A stretch of DNA of 64,000 nucleotides from UBA8079 sp965205535 (GTDB lineage Bacteria; Pseudomonadota; Alphaproteobacteria; UBA6615). Numbering within the stretch: the stretch's first letter is position 1; each line of letters begins with the position of its first letter. The stretch lies in NCBI GenBank assembly GCA_965205535.1, contig CBDBHH010000005.1, positions 868,001-932,000 of the forward strand, in the 5' to 3' direction. A program made the position numbers and the translations under genes. Of this stretch, positions 1-9,689 are shown piece after piece. A model generated the notes under the pieces. It was given only the letters and a program-made list of their open reading frames with translations. It was not told where the DNA came from and ran no database searches.

Positions 1-637
1 GCAGTTCGGCAACCGCCTCCGCATCGCCGGAGTTGACGATCGCATCGGCCACTTCCTCACCCAGCGCGACGCGCCGCGAGATGGCCTTCAAGGCACCCTG
101 GACCGGCTCGCTGTTGAGCACCCGAACCAGGAAATCATCACTCAGGACGGGCGAATTCTCGAGAACCAGGCCGCTGACCGTAAGCTCCCGGTCCATCGCC
201 AGCATTTCGACGATGTGGATGGGTGCGCCCGTACTGTCTTTCAGGGTTTCGGCCAGAATCTGTCGCACGCGAACCAACTGATCACCGGCGAGAATTTCCA
301 ACGCCTGCATCGTAACCTTGTAGACGTTCGTCTGCTCGCTTTCGTCCATGGTCAGCGACGTGGTCGCGATCTTGCCGGCCACATCGGAACGAACCCGATC
401 GTCATCATCCTGAGCCAGCATGAGATCGGCATGGCGCGGAGTCAGTTCATTTTGAGCGATCTGACGACGCACACCCGGATCCGGATCGCCGGCCAGATAG
501 TAGAGAATCTCGGGACGGACATCTTCACGCCCGGCGAGATCACGTCTTTCGTCATGACTACCGTCGCGTGCCATCCGCTTCTGGTCGTCATAGGGGATTA
601 CATGTTCGGGTTCGATATTGGTTTGTGCGTCGGTCAT
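1..637 (-). CDS. DUF2336 family protein (3' end cut by window edge)
   Basis: The minus strand from the ATG at 637 reads through the left edge, giving at least 212 residues with no stop. The sequence contains the short helical repeats typical of DUF2336 proteins, such as ILYYLAGDPDPGVRRQIAQN and VSGLVLENSPVLSDDFLVRV. This family is common in Alphaproteobacteria and its biochemical role is unknown. The start overlaps the stop of the upstream GGDEF gene as ATGA, so the two are probably co-translated. That coupling suggests a part in c-di-GMP signalling, which is inference. The C-terminus lies outside the window, so domain completeness cannot be judged. Confidence 0.8.
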   Translation of the reverse strand, partial: MTDAQTNIEPEHVIPYDDQKRMARDGSHDERRDLAGREDVRPEILYYLAGDPDPGVRRQIAQNELTPRHADLMLAQDDDDRVRSDVAGKIATTSLTMDESEQTNVYKVTMQALEILAGDQLVRVRQILAETLKDSTGAPIHIVEMLAMDRELTVSGLVLENSPVLSDDFLVRVLNSEPVQGALKAISRRVALGEEVADAIVNSGDAEAVAEL

Positions 638-2412
638 CGGCCCACACCCCCGCCGTGCAATTCGGCTGCTTCGTATCGCGTCGATCCGACACCGGGTTCC
701 GTATCAGCCAGACAATCCGGCTGTTCAGCGACGGCCCAGCCGTTCTTGCCGCTCTTCTTCGCCGCATACATGGCATCGTCCGCACGAATAAGCAGATCAC
801 GCAGGGTTTCGCCGGATGCCGGTTCGAAACGCGCGATCCCGATCGACGCACCGAGCGGTTTTGCGGGGTCACCGGACCGATCGGCCATTTGCGACAGCAT
901 CACCAGGAACTCATCCGCACGCTTCGTGGCACTGTCGATATCGAGATCATTGAGCCAGATCGCGAATTCGTCTCCCCCGAGCCGGGCCACCAGATCGTAG
1001 ATCCGGCTACAGGATGTCAGCATATTGGAAATATCACACAAGACGGTGTCACCGACCTCGTGACCGCGATTGTCATTGATGACCTTGAAGTTATCGAGAT
1101 CGACAAACAGCAATGCGCCGGATGTTCCGTCCCGCGCGGCGCGCGCCATCGACGCCTCGAGCGCGTCCTGGAAGGCACGCCTGTTCATCAATCCCGTCAG
1201 ACCATCGGTCTTCGACATATGTTCCAGATCACGCTGATCGGCGATCTGGCGCATGGCGATGGCAAGCTGGCCAGTCACGGCGCTCAGAATGGCATTCTCA
1301 TCCTCGTGCCAGCGAGGCGCCAGAACATTACGCATGAGCAAAACCGACCCGTTGACCGCGCCGTGATACCAGGTGCGACGACCGAACACGCGGTTCTCGC
1401 CAAACTCAACCTCGAACGTATCATTGTCATGGGCCAGATGTTCCGCCAAATGGGATTCATCGATCGTCTCCGGCCAACTGCCGTGGGTCGCCAGGATCTT
1501 CCACCCTTCATCGGGCGCATAGCTCATAACAGCCGCCTCGGAAGAGGTCGCCCGCCCGAGCATGGACGCGGCGGCCTCGAGCATCGCCTGCGGTCGTGCT
1601 TCTTCGCGAATCTGATTGACGATATAGGCAACCACCTGCTCACGGACCTTCGGCTGGGCCAATTCGCTGTCGCGGAGGCGTTCATGGGTCACATCGCGGC
1701 AAAGTCCACGGGCACCGAGCCACACTCCCTCGGGGCCGACATTCGGAACCGCAGAAGCCAGAAGGCACGCTTCGTTATTCTCGATGTCACGCAACCAGAC
1801 CTGCGCATGCACAACCGGCTTGCGCGCCTGGAAAGGCAGTTCGACATTCGCCGCTTCAGATTCGACGAGAAACTCATCGGGACGTCTTCCGAGCAAATCC
1901 TCAGGCGAGTAACCGAGCGCACCATGCGGCGACACAAATACGAAACGACCCTCGACATCGGTTTCCCAGGCGAAATCGCTCGATATGGTCACCAGATCGC
2001 GATAACGCTGACGGGAATCGAACAGTGCCTGACGGATATTGACGTCATAGGTATTGTCGCGTGCAAGAACGAAGACACGGTCATCCGAGGCCGGCATCGC
2101 CATGCACTCGAACCAGCGCGACGTGCCTTCGATAGAGACCTCGATCCGATCACTTACGCTGCCTTGTGTCTGGTGTGCGAGCGTAACCAGGCCGACAACC
2201 GGCGACGTCCCCGACTTTAGTGATTCGCGCGCAACATGGGCGCCCATATCGTTGGCGCCGATGACAATGCCATTGGCCGCATACTCGATAACGGCGCCAG
2301 GCCAGTTGGCCAACGCGCGGTCCATGCCGTCCAGGTTCGGAAACGGCACGTCCTTCCAAAAGTTGGCGTTGCTCGGCAGAGCAACCACGGGGCTTCCATC
2401 CATCAAACTCAT
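634..2412 (-). CDS. PAS/GAF-GGDEF diguanylate cyclase
   Basis: A 592-residue predicted cytoplasmic protein that should make cyclic di-GMP from two GTP. The N-terminal 130 residues are unassigned. A PAS-like domain spans about 135-245, a GAF-like region about 255-395 and a GGDEF domain about 403-560. The active-site motif RLGGDEF is intact (GGDEF at 479-483). An RxxD sequence (RIYD, 470-473) ends five residues upstream, as in the product-inhibition site of this family. I chose the ATG at 2412 because it overlaps the stop of the upstream EAL gene as ATGA; longer in-frame starts lie inside that gene. No membrane segment is seen. It is the middle gene of a three-gene unit with an EAL protein before it and a DUF2336 protein after it. 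Confidence 0.88.
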   Translation of the reverse strand: MSLMDGSPVVALPSNANFWKDVPFPNLDGMDRALANWPGAVIEYAANGIVIGANDMGAHVARESLKSGTSPVVGLVTLAHQTQGSVSDRIEVSIEGTSRWFECMAMPASDDRVFVLARDNTYDVNIRQALFDSRQRYRDLVTISSDFAWETDVEGRFVFVSPHGALGYSPEDLLGRRPDEFLVESEAANVELPFQARKPVVHAQVWLRDIENNEACLLASAVPNVGPEGVWLGARGLCRDVTHERLRDSELAQPKVREQVVAYIVNQIREEARPQAMLEAAASMLGRATSSEAAVMSYAPDEGWKILATHGSWPETIDESHLAEHLAHDNDTFEVEFGENRVFGRRTWYHGAVNGSVLLMRNVLAPRWHEDENAILSAVTGQLAIAMRQIADQRDLEHMSKTDGLTGLMNRRAFQDALEASMARAARDGTSGALLFVDLDNFKVINDNRGHEVGDTVLCDISNMLTSCSRIYDLVARLGGDEFAIWLNDLDIDSATKRADEFLVMLSQMADRSGDPAKPLGASIGIARFEPASGETLRDLLIRADDAMYAAKKSGKNGWAVAEQPDCLADTEPGVGSTRYEAAELHGGGVGR

Positions 2413-4146
2413 TCGGCCGCCTCCAGGGCCGCTTTCTTCTCGGGCGTGAAGGAAACGGGACGCGGGCTTTGGAACGAGGTGATCAGCTTGTTCGGTCTGC
2501 CATAGAGGTACCCCTGGCCGTAATCGATGCCGCATTCGCGGACGAGATCGGCGACGCTTTCCTCCTCGATCATCTCGGCGACGGTGGTCACGCCCAGGTC
2601 GCGACACATGCTGGCCATCGCCTTCAACAAGGCTTTGCCACGCTTGTTGTTAATCGCATCGATGACATAAGCACCGTCGATCTTGACGCAATCGACATGC
2701 AGGGAGCTGAGATACTGGAACGCCGACACCCCGGCACCGAAATCATCAAGACAAACAACGTGACCAGCCTGTCGCAGCGCCTGAATAATTCGATCGGCTT
2801 CATCGAGATCGTGGAGCTTGGCCGATTCAGTGACCTCAAAGAGGATGAATTCCCGAGCCGCGGAAAACTCCTCCAGAAGGTCCATCAGGCTTTGAACAAA
2901 GCTCGGCGTGCCGAGTGATCGCCCGGAGAGGTTCGCCGCAACCATATAGCGATAGCCTTGTCCGTTGATTTCATCGAGCCAGGTCAGGACCTTGCGGCAC
3001 ATCGCGAGGTCGAAATCACAGATAATCCCGACCTCTTCAGCGAAGGTTACAAACTCAAAAGGCGTCGCTTCAAAATTCTCGTGATCAAAGCGCACCAACG
3101 CCTCGAAATGATGCGGCCGGCCGGTTTTCATGTCGCAAATGGGCTGAAACGCGACATCGAACGCGCCTTGCTGGATCATATCGACGAACTTGTTTCGACG
3201 CTCGACGGTTTCCGATGCCAGGTTGCCGAACCCCTCGGACAGTTCCCGGACGGTGAAATCACCCGCTGTTTCGTCGCAGAATTTGTTGATCGTATAAACA
3301 AGCGCCTTTGCGGTATCTGCCTCACTCATGGCCCCGGGCTGAACATCGATCGTGGCGGCCTCTACCGACAACCCGGCACCCTGCGGATCAACTTCGCGCG
3401 CATAGGTTTCGATCTGGCTGGACAGCGCCGCCATGTCTGCATTCATGCCATGGACAACGCCAAAACGATTGTCGTCCAACTGTCCTGCAAGATCACCATG
3501 CAAGGAATTGGCGCGGAACATCGAGCCCATCGTCGCCGATAACTCGTCCTGTGTTTCCTCCGTAAGACGGTCGCGCAATTCGTCATAGTCACCCAGCTCG
3601 ATCATCGTGAGCTGACAGTCCTCACCATCGGAGCTGGCTTCGGACAGCGCCCGCGTTGCAACCTCGGCGAACGAACCTTTGTCGTACACCTCCATACCTT
3701 CGACGCGAATGGCGTCCTCGTCGGCGATGGGAATGACCGATTGCTTCACCCTGAACGACAGATAGGTGTGCCCCCCCCAGGTCACTCATGTGGAAGCCAC
3801 TCAGGTTGAGCACGACAGATTGCCCCGTCGGGGTACAGAAGGTGATCAACGCATCATCGATGCGCGTGCCGGCACGTGCATCGCGCAGCAACCGATCAAG
3901 CTTCCGCTCATCTGCTTCGTGAACAAGGTCCTTGAGGCGCTCGCCCTTGAGCTCTTCGGCGTCGCATCCGGTAAAAGCCTTCGTCGCGCCAACCGCAAAG
4001 GTAATTTCCCCAGCGTCATCGACCTCGAAGAGCAAATCGGCATTGCAGAACGCGAGCGCGACGAACCGATCACGCTCGGCCCGCAAATCGCCAACATCCC
4101 GGCGTGCGTCATCGGACAGATTCAATTTTTGCGGGGATTGACTCAA
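2409..4146 (-). pseudogene. PAS-EAL c-di-GMP phosphodiesterase, split by a 1-base frameshift
   Basis: Two overlapping minus-strand frames together make one PAS-EAL protein of about 578 residues. The N-terminal frame starts at a TTG (4146) seven bases after a GGAGG and contains a PAS-like domain (DLLFEVDDAGEITFAVGATK). It runs out of frame at a run of eight C on the plus strand (3771-3778). With seven bases in the run, DLGG joins directly to HTYLSFRVKQ and the frame stays open to 2409. The EAL half looks functional: FEALVRF, AANLSG, FEVTES, LDDFGAG, KIDG, VAEMIE and QGYLYGRP keep the residues known to bind metal and substrate. It may be a sequencing error, a recent mutation or a slippage-controlled gene; the window cannot tell these apart. 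It would degrade c-di-GMP, opposing the coupled GGDEF gene. Confidence 0.75.
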
Positions 4147-4305
4147 TCCCTTGCCTCCGCTTCGTTTCAACAATCTCCACGGCGGTGTTACCGCGCGGAT
4201 CAACTCGATTCGGTGCGATCCTACCGCCACCGCAGTTAACGAAGTCTTATTGGCGCAGACGGGTTTTAACCTCGTTATGTCCAGAATTCCGGGGTCAAGG
4301 AACCT

Positions 4306-4995
4306 ATGAAACCGATAGCCGAACTGAGGGAGACGGAAAGCTGGATTTTCGATCTCGACAACACGCTTTACGCCGCGTCCACGGGTCTCATGGCGCAAGT
4401 GTCGTCACGGATGACGATGTTCGTTGCGGAGCTACTGGAAGTGAAGGCCGCGACTGCGCTGGTTGAGCAAAAACGCATGTTCCGCGAACACGGCACCACG
4501 TTGCGCGGCCTGATGAACGATCACGACGTCGATCCGATCGCGTTCATGGAATATGTCCATACCGTCGACTACGGACTTGTCGACGAAAATCCGCGCCTGT
4601 CGAACGTCTTGCGCGAATTGCCGGGACGAAAATTCGTCTACACGAACGCCTCCGTTCCACATGCCGAGAATGTGCTCGACCGGCTCGGTGTTGCGGACGT
4701 CTTCTCCGGCGTCTTTGATGTCGTTGCCGCCGACTATGTGCCCAAGCCAAATCCGCGGCCCTACGATGTGCTGGCATCACGCCACGGGATCGACCCGACG
4801 CGTGCCGTCATGATCGAGGACATCGCGCACAATCTGGAACCCGCCGCCGCGATGGGCATGACCACGGTCTGGGTCCGCTCGGACGGGCCGGCCGACGCCT
4901 ATTGGGCGGCACCTTCCGACGATGATGAATATGTCCACCATCGGACCGACAATCTCATTGAATGGCTGGAAATTGTGGCGGCACATGACCAATGA
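4306..4995 (+). CDS. HAD-family pyrimidine 5'-nucleotidase-like phosphatase
   Basis: A 229-residue HAD hydrolase. The nucleophile motif WIFDLDNTLY is at residues 13-22, the second motif VYTNAS lies near residue 110 and the acidic motif VMIEDIAHNL near 167. This combination fits the pyrimidine 5'-nucleotidase branch (SDT1/YjjG-like), which removes phosphate from UMP or CMP; the exact substrate is not provable from sequence. It stands 110 bases upstream of dapD in the same direction, an order often seen in Alphaproteobacteria. The gene diverges from the c-di-GMP unit to the left. Confidence 0.82.
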   Translation: MKPIAELRETESWIFDLDNTLYAASTGLMAQVSSRMTMFVAELLEVKAATALVEQKRMFREHGTTLRGLMNDHDVDPIAFMEYVHTVDYGLVDENPRLSNVLRELPGRKFVYTNASVPHAENVLDRLGVADVFSGVFDVVAADYVPKPNPRPYDVLASRHGIDPTRAVMIEDIAHNLEPAAAMGMTTVWVRSDGPADAYWAAPSDDDEYVHHRTDNLIEWLEIVAAHDQ

Positions 4996-5105
4996 TCACG
5001 GCCAAGCGCGTTGACATCGGGGCCTGACCGCCGCCATCTTCGCGCAGCCAGTTCCACCATGCATATACACAGCCCCCAATCGGGGCGCACCGACAGGAAA
5101 AGACA

Positions 5106-5951
5106 ATGAGCACGAGTGATCTACAATCCGCGATCGAAACCGCCTGGGACAACCGAGAATCCCTGACCTCGGCCACCACAGGCGCCGACCGCGACGCCGT
5201 GGAAACCGCGCTGGCCCAACTCGACAGCGGTGCTGCCCGGGTCGCCGAAAAGATCGACGGTGCATGGCAGGTAAATGAATGGCTGAAGAAAGCCGTTCTC
5301 CTGTCCTTCCGGCTGAACGACATGGAAATGATCTCCGGCGGTCCCGGTGACGGAACGGCATGGTGGGACAAGGTCCCGTCCAAGTTTGCCGGCTGGGGAG
5401 CTTCGGAGTTCGAGGCGGCCGGTTTTCGCGCGGTCCCGAGCGCGATCGTGCGCCATTCCGCTTTCATCGCGCCGGGCGCCGTGCTGATGCCGAGTTTCGT
5501 CAATCTGGGGGCCTATGTCGGCAGCGGGACCATGGTCGACACCTGGGCCACCGTCGGCAGCTGCGCCCAGATCGGCGCCAATGTGCATCTCTCCGGCGGT
5601 GCCGGTATCGGCGGCGTGCTCGAGCCGCTGCAGGCCAACCCCGTTGTCATCGAGGATAATTGTTTCATCGGCGCACGTTCGGAAGTCGCGGAAGGCGTGA
5701 TTGTCGAGGAAGGTGCAGTACTTTCAATGGGCGTGTATCTCGGCGCATCTACCAAGATCGTCGATCGCGAGACCGGCGAGACAATGACCGGCCGCGTGCC
5801 GGCCTATTCCGTGGTCGTGCCCGGCAACCTGCCTGGCAAGCCATTGCCCGACGGAAACCCCGGCCCGAGCCTCTATTGTGCGGTCATCGTCAAACGCGTC
5901 GACGCCCAGACCCGGTCCAAGACATCCATCAACGAGTTGTTGCGCGACTGA
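5106..5951 (+). CDS. dapD: 2,3,4,5-tetrahydropyridine-2,6-dicarboxylate N-succinyltransferase
   Basis: A 281-residue cytoplasmic enzyme of the succinylase branch of lysine/diaminopimelate synthesis, moving succinyl from succinyl-CoA to tetrahydrodipicolinate. The C-terminal half has the left-handed beta-helix hexapeptide pattern (FVNLGAYVGSGTMVDTWATV, CFIGARSEVAEG) and the DapD signature region VHLSGGAGIGGVLEPLQANP. Length matches the family (about 275-285). It is followed after 14 bases by dapE, the enzyme two steps later in the same pathway, so the two are very likely co-transcribed. Confidence 0.97.
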   Translation: MSTSDLQSAIETAWDNRESLTSATTGADRDAVETALAQLDSGAARVAEKIDGAWQVNEWLKKAVLLSFRLNDMEMISGGPGDGTAWWDKVPSKFAGWGASEFEAAGFRAVPSAIVRHSAFIAPGAVLMPSFVNLGAYVGSGTMVDTWATVGSCAQIGANVHLSGGAGIGGVLEPLQANPVVIEDNCFIGARSEVAEGVIVEEGAVLSMGVYLGASTKIVDRETGETMTGRVPAYSVVVPGNLPGKPLPDGNPGPSLYCAVIVKRVDAQTRSKTSINELLRD

Positions 5952-5965
5952 GTATCGCTCCCGCC

Positions 5966-7147
5966 ATGGCCACCCCCACCGATGATCCGATCGCCCTTTC
6001 CCAGGCGCTGATCCGTTGCCCGAGCGTCACGCCTGCAGAAGGCGGGGCGCTTGACGTGCTGGAATCGGCTTTGGGCTCGCTCGGCTTCGCCGTCCACCGG
6101 TTGCCGTTTTCCGATACGAACACGCCGGACATTGACAACCTCTATGCGCGTTTGGGCACGGCGGGCGCCAATTTCTGCTTCGCGGGGCACACGGATGTCG
6201 TCCCCGTGGGCGATGCGAATGCCTGGACCGACGATCCATTCGCCGGCACCGTCGTCGACGGCAATCTTTATGGCCGCGGCGCGGCGGACATGAAGAGCGC
6301 CATCGCGGCGTTCACGACCGCCACCGATCGGCTGATCGCACGTCACGGCGCGCCCGACAGCTGGGACCGGCCTGGTTCGATCAGCCTGCTGATCACCGGT
6401 GACGAGGAAGGCCCCGCCATCAATGGCACCCGAAAGGTCCTGGGCTGGCTCGCCGACAAGGGCGAAACCCTCGATGCCTGCCTGGTCGGCGAACCGACAA
6501 ACCCCGACGCGATGGGCGACATGATCAAGATCGGGCGACGCGGCAGCATGATGGGCTATCTGACGGTCCGCGGGGTCCAGGGCCACGCGGCGTACCCCCA
6601 TCTCGCCGACAACCCGGCCCACCGTATCGTGCGCCTGCTCGACGCCCTGACCGCCGAACCGCTCGACGATGGCAGTGAACATTTCCAGCCCTCGACCCTG
6701 CAGGTCACAACAATCGATATCGGTAATCCGGCAGAGAATGTCATCCCGGCCGAGGCGCGGGCGACCTTCAACATCCGGTTCTGCGATCTGCACACGTCGG
6801 AAAGCCTGAAGGTCCGGCTCCGCGAAATCCTGAATGCCGCCGGTGCCGACACCGACTATTCCCTCGACTTCCGCATCACCGGCGAATCCTTCCTGACCCC
6901 GCCGGGGCTGCTGAGCGAGGCGATTTCCGGGGCCGTCGAGGCGGTGACCGGCCGGCAACCGGAACTCAGCACGACCGGCGGCACGTCGGATGCCCGCTTC
7001 ATCAAGGATTTCTGCCCCGTCGCCGAGTTCGGCCTGGTCGGCCAGACCATGCACAAGATCGACGAGAATGTGAGTTGTGCGGACATCGAGACGCTCACAG
7101 AAATCTATCTCAAGCTGCTCGAAACCTATTTTGGGTTAAGCCAATAA
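5966..7147 (+). CDS. dapE: Succinyl-diaminopimelate desuccinylase
   Basis: A 393-residue M20-family metallohydrolase that removes succinate from N-succinyl-LL-diaminopimelate. Visible metal and catalytic motifs are FAGHTDVVPVGD, YGRGAADMKS, ITGDEEGPA and, near the C-terminus, STTGGTSDARFI and GLVGQTMHKIDENV. The ATG at 5966 gives the usual family length; the frame is open further upstream but that part overlaps dapD in another frame. It follows dapD by 14 bases. Confidence 0.96.
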   Translation: MATPTDDPIALSQALIRCPSVTPAEGGALDVLESALGSLGFAVHRLPFSDTNTPDIDNLYARLGTAGANFCFAGHTDVVPVGDANAWTDDPFAGTVVDGNLYGRGAADMKSAIAAFTTATDRLIARHGAPDSWDRPGSISLLITGDEEGPAINGTRKVLGWLADKGETLDACLVGEPTNPDAMGDMIKIGRRGSMMGYLTVRGVQGHAAYPHLADNPAHRIVRLLDALTAEPLDDGSEHFQPSTLQVTTIDIGNPAENVIPAEARATFNIRFCDLHTSESLKVRLREILNAAGADTDYSLDFRITGESFLTPPGLLSEAISGAVEAVTGRQPELSTTGGTSDARFIKDFCPVAEFGLVGQTMHKIDENVSCADIETLTEIYLKLLETYFGLSQ

Positions 7148-7175
7148 CGATCGGGGAAGCGCCGCGGCGCGCGAC

Positions 7176-7751
7176 ATGAACCCATTGGAAGCTGCTCACG
7201 GCGTATTTGGTGCCTGGCGCCTGCTGCATTTCGACCGATCGGGCCTGGGCCATTTTCGGGCGACCCCGGAAGGGTTCTGGAATTCGTTCTGGGTGGCCCT
7301 CATCGCACTCCCGACCGAAGCGATCATGAGCCTGCTGGTCCTGGCCGCGCTTCCCGAGACTGCGCCCGAAGCCAGCCTCGGGCGCGTCACCCTGGTGTTT
7401 GTGTTCATATTCGCGGTGCGCTGGCTCACCTATCTGGCGGTAATGGCCGAAATCTCAGAAGCTATCCTGCGGCGCGAACACTTCGTGACCTACGCCATCG
7501 CCTACAATTGGTCCCAGGTCATTCGGATCGTCATCCTTCTGCCGGCCGTCGCCATATTCGCCGTCGACGGCGCCGGCGGGTCCGGCTGGGGATTCGCGAT
7601 CTTCTATGCCGCCCAGATGGGACTGTGGGTCTATTCCTGGGTGATCGCGCGAATCGCGCTCGACGCTCCACGCGGGGCGGCATTCCTGACCGTGGTCATC
7701 GAAATCGCGATCGCGGGCGTCTTCGCCCTTCTGTTCAATTCACTCGTCTAG
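7176..7751 (+). CDS. Hypothetical multi-pass membrane protein
   Basis: A 191-residue hydrophobic protein with about five predicted transmembrane stretches (for example WVALIALPTEAIMSLLVLAA, VTLVFVFIFAVRWLTYLAV and VIEIAIAGVFALLFNSLV). I recognise no enzymatic motif. It begins 28 bases after dapE and is probably in the same transcript. Its last four bases overlap the end of the convergent MFS gene. Confidence 0.75.
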   Translation: MNPLEAAHGVFGAWRLLHFDRSGLGHFRATPEGFWNSFWVALIALPTEAIMSLLVLAALPETAPEASLGRVTLVFVFIFAVRWLTYLAVMAEISEAILRREHFVTYAIAYNWSQVIRIVILLPAVAIFAVDGAGGSGWGFAIFYAAQMGLWVYSWVIARIALDAPRGAAFLTVVIEIAIAGVFALLFNSLV

Positions 7752-8950
7752 TCACGGCACGCCCGCAGTCCCACGACACCAGCCGCCAGAATCAACGCCG
7801 AGGCCCCCGCCACACAGATCGCCAGCGGCCAGGCCGTGCCGTCCGGTGCCAGGCTGACGAAGAACGCGCCCGCCGCCGCGCCGGCCATCTCAAATGTCGC
7901 CAGCATCGCCGCACTCATCCCCCGGCCCTGATCGCCGGCCTGCTGGAACACCAGAACGGGCGCCGAGGCAAACAACGGCCCCAGCGCGAACGCGAACACG
8001 CTCATCGCCGCCGTCAGGGTAATCGGCGTGTCGCCGAACGCGACGGCCAGCAGCATGAACAATCCCGACACCGACGCCGCGGCAACACCAAACCCGTACA
8101 GCCGCGCGACCCCGATCCGGCCGACGATACGGTTCGACAAAAGGCTACCGAAAAAGAACGCCAGTACGATCGCGGCCTGGAACAGCCCGTAATGGCGGGT
8201 GGCGATCCCGTGGCGGTCGATGAGCAGGAACGGCGCTTCGGTGATGAAGGCGAAGATCGCGCCGAGCGCCAGACCAAGGGTCAGCGAGATCGCCACGAAC
8301 CCGCGCAGCGACAGCAGGCGGGCATATCCCGACATGACCGAGCCGATGCGTAATGCCACCCGCTCACCGCTCGAAAGGGTCTCGGGCAAGCGCATCACCG
8401 CCAGCAGGAGCACCGCCGCGACGATAAAGGCGAGCAGGGTGAAGTTGGCCTGCCAGCCAAACCACTCGAACACGAACCCGCCAATAATCGGACCGACTGC
8501 CGGGACCAGCGCGATGATCATGCCGTAGATCGCGTAAATCTTGGCCGAGTCCTCGGACTTGTAGATATCCCCGATAACCGCGAGGACGATTACGGCTTCA
8601 ACGCTGGCCGACGCGCCCATGAGGATCCGCGCCACCAACAGATGCCCGATCGTCTGAGACAAGGCCGCCCCCACCGCGGTGACCAGGAAGGCGGTCATGC
8701 CAATCAGGAACACGACACGGCGTCCATATCTGTCGCTCAACGGCCCCCAGACAAGCTGAGCCACGGCGAAAGCTGCGATGTTCAACGCCATGGTGAGCTG
8801 CACCGTCTCGGCGCTGGTACCGAAATAACCCGGCAAATGCGGCAGCGAAGGGGCGTAGAGGTCGGTCGAGAGAAGCGACGCGCCGCCGGCCGCGATAAGA
8901 ATGAACAGGATCAGTCGGGACGGGCGCTGGGTTTCGGAAATCTGCGCCAA
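7748..8950 (-). CDS. Bcr/CflA-type MFS multidrug efflux transporter
   Basis: A 400-residue major facilitator with about 12 hydrophobic helices. The MFS motif A (GPLSDRYGRRVVFLIG) follows the second helix, and the sequence near the start (STDLYAPSLPHL) is typical of the Bcr/CflA drug-exporter branch. The best start is a TTG at 8950, one base after the truA stop, giving the usual family length; the frame extends upstream only through truA, in the wrong phase for a real protein. It is the last gene of the def-fmt-truA unit. The substrate cannot be deduced. Confidence 0.85.
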   Translation of the reverse strand: MAQISETQRPSRLILFILIAAGGASLLSTDLYAPSLPHLPGYFGTSAETVQLTMALNIAAFAVAQLVWGPLSDRYGRRVVFLIGMTAFLVTAVGAALSQTIGHLLVARILMGASASVEAVIVLAVIGDIYKSEDSAKIYAIYGMIIALVPAVGPIIGGFVFEWFGWQANFTLLAFIVAAVLLLAVMRLPETLSSGERVALRIGSVMSGYARLLSLRGFVAISLTLGLALGAIFAFITEAPFLLIDRHGIATRHYGLFQAAIVLAFFFGSLLSNRIVGRIGVARLYGFGVAAASVSGLFMLLAVAFGDTPITLTAAMSVFAFALGPLFASAPVLVFQQAGDQGRGMSAAMLATFEMAGAAAGAFFVSLAPDGTAWPLAICVAGASALILAAGVVGLRACRD

Positions 8951-8951
8951 C

Positions 8952-9689
8952 TCAGTATTCCACGCGGACGAGGCTGAGCCCGTCCGCCGGGGCGGTGGGG
9001 CCACCCGCGGTGCGATCGCGCGCCACCAGCGCGTCGCGCACATCGGCGCGCGTCCACTTCCCCTCACCGACCAGCTTGAGAGTGCCGACGATGTTACGTA
9101 CCTGATGATGCAGGAAGGACGGTGCCGAAGCCTCGACGACGAGTTCGTCTCCGTGCCGTGAAACATCCAGCCGGTCGAGGGTCTTCACCGGTGATTTTGC
9201 CTGGCACAGCGTGGCGCGAAACGATGTGAAGTCGTGATGCCCGAGGAGCTCCTGTGCGGCGTCAGCCATCGCATCGGCATCGAGCCGGACGCGAACCCAC
9301 CATACGCGCCCCGCATCCAGTGCGGGCTGCGGTCGTCGGTTCAAAATGCGGTAGCGGTAGTGCCGTGCCGTCGCGGCGTATCGCGCATGAAAATCGTCAT
9401 CGACCGCCTCAACCCTGAGCACCGAGACGGGAACATCGAGTAAAAAATGATTCATCGCATCACGGACCGTGTCGGCGTCGACGTCTTTCGCGATATCTAC
9501 ATGGGCCGTCTGGGCCTCCGCATGCACACCGGCATCGGTGCGGCCCGCACCGTGAACGATCGCGTCCTCATCGCAAAAGGCGTGTACCGTGCGTTCCAGT
9601 TCCGCCTGAATAGACGGGCCGTTATCCTGGCGCTGCCAGCCGACATAGTCGGTCCCATCATATTCGACCGTCAGCTTGTAGCGGGTCAT
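8952..9689 (-). CDS. truA: tRNA pseudouridine(38-40) synthase
   Basis: A 245-residue cytoplasmic enzyme that converts uridines 38-40 of the anticodon stem of many tRNAs to pseudouridine. The N-terminus RYKLTVEYDGTDYVGWQRQD and the catalytic aspartate segment GAGRTDAGVHA are classic TruA. FLHHQVRNIVGTL near the C-terminus is also conserved. The ATG at 9689 overlaps the fmt stop as ATGA, so the two genes are translationally coupled. Confidence 0.97.
   Translation of the reverse strand: MTRYKLTVEYDGTDYVGWQRQDNGPSIQAELERTVHAFCDEDAIVHGAGRTDAGVHAEAQTAHVDIAKDVDADTVRDAMNHFLLDVPVSVLRVEAVDDDFHARYAATARHYRYRILNRRPQPALDAGRVWWVRVRLDADAMADAAQELLGHHDFTSFRATLCQAKSPVKTLDRLDVSRHGDELVVEASAPSFLHHQVRNIVGTLKLVGEGKWTRADVRDALVARDRTAGGPTAPADGLSLVRVEY

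Noticed and set aside
568..2220. Long plus-strand open frame of about 550 codons opposite the GGDEF gene
   Set aside because: It is antisense to a clear PAS/GAF-GGDEF gene, has no recognisable domain, and long antisense frames are common in GC-rich DNA.
5873..7054. Minus-strand open frame of 393 codons opposite dapE
   Set aside because: Shadow of dapE, low-complexity GR/A-rich sequence.
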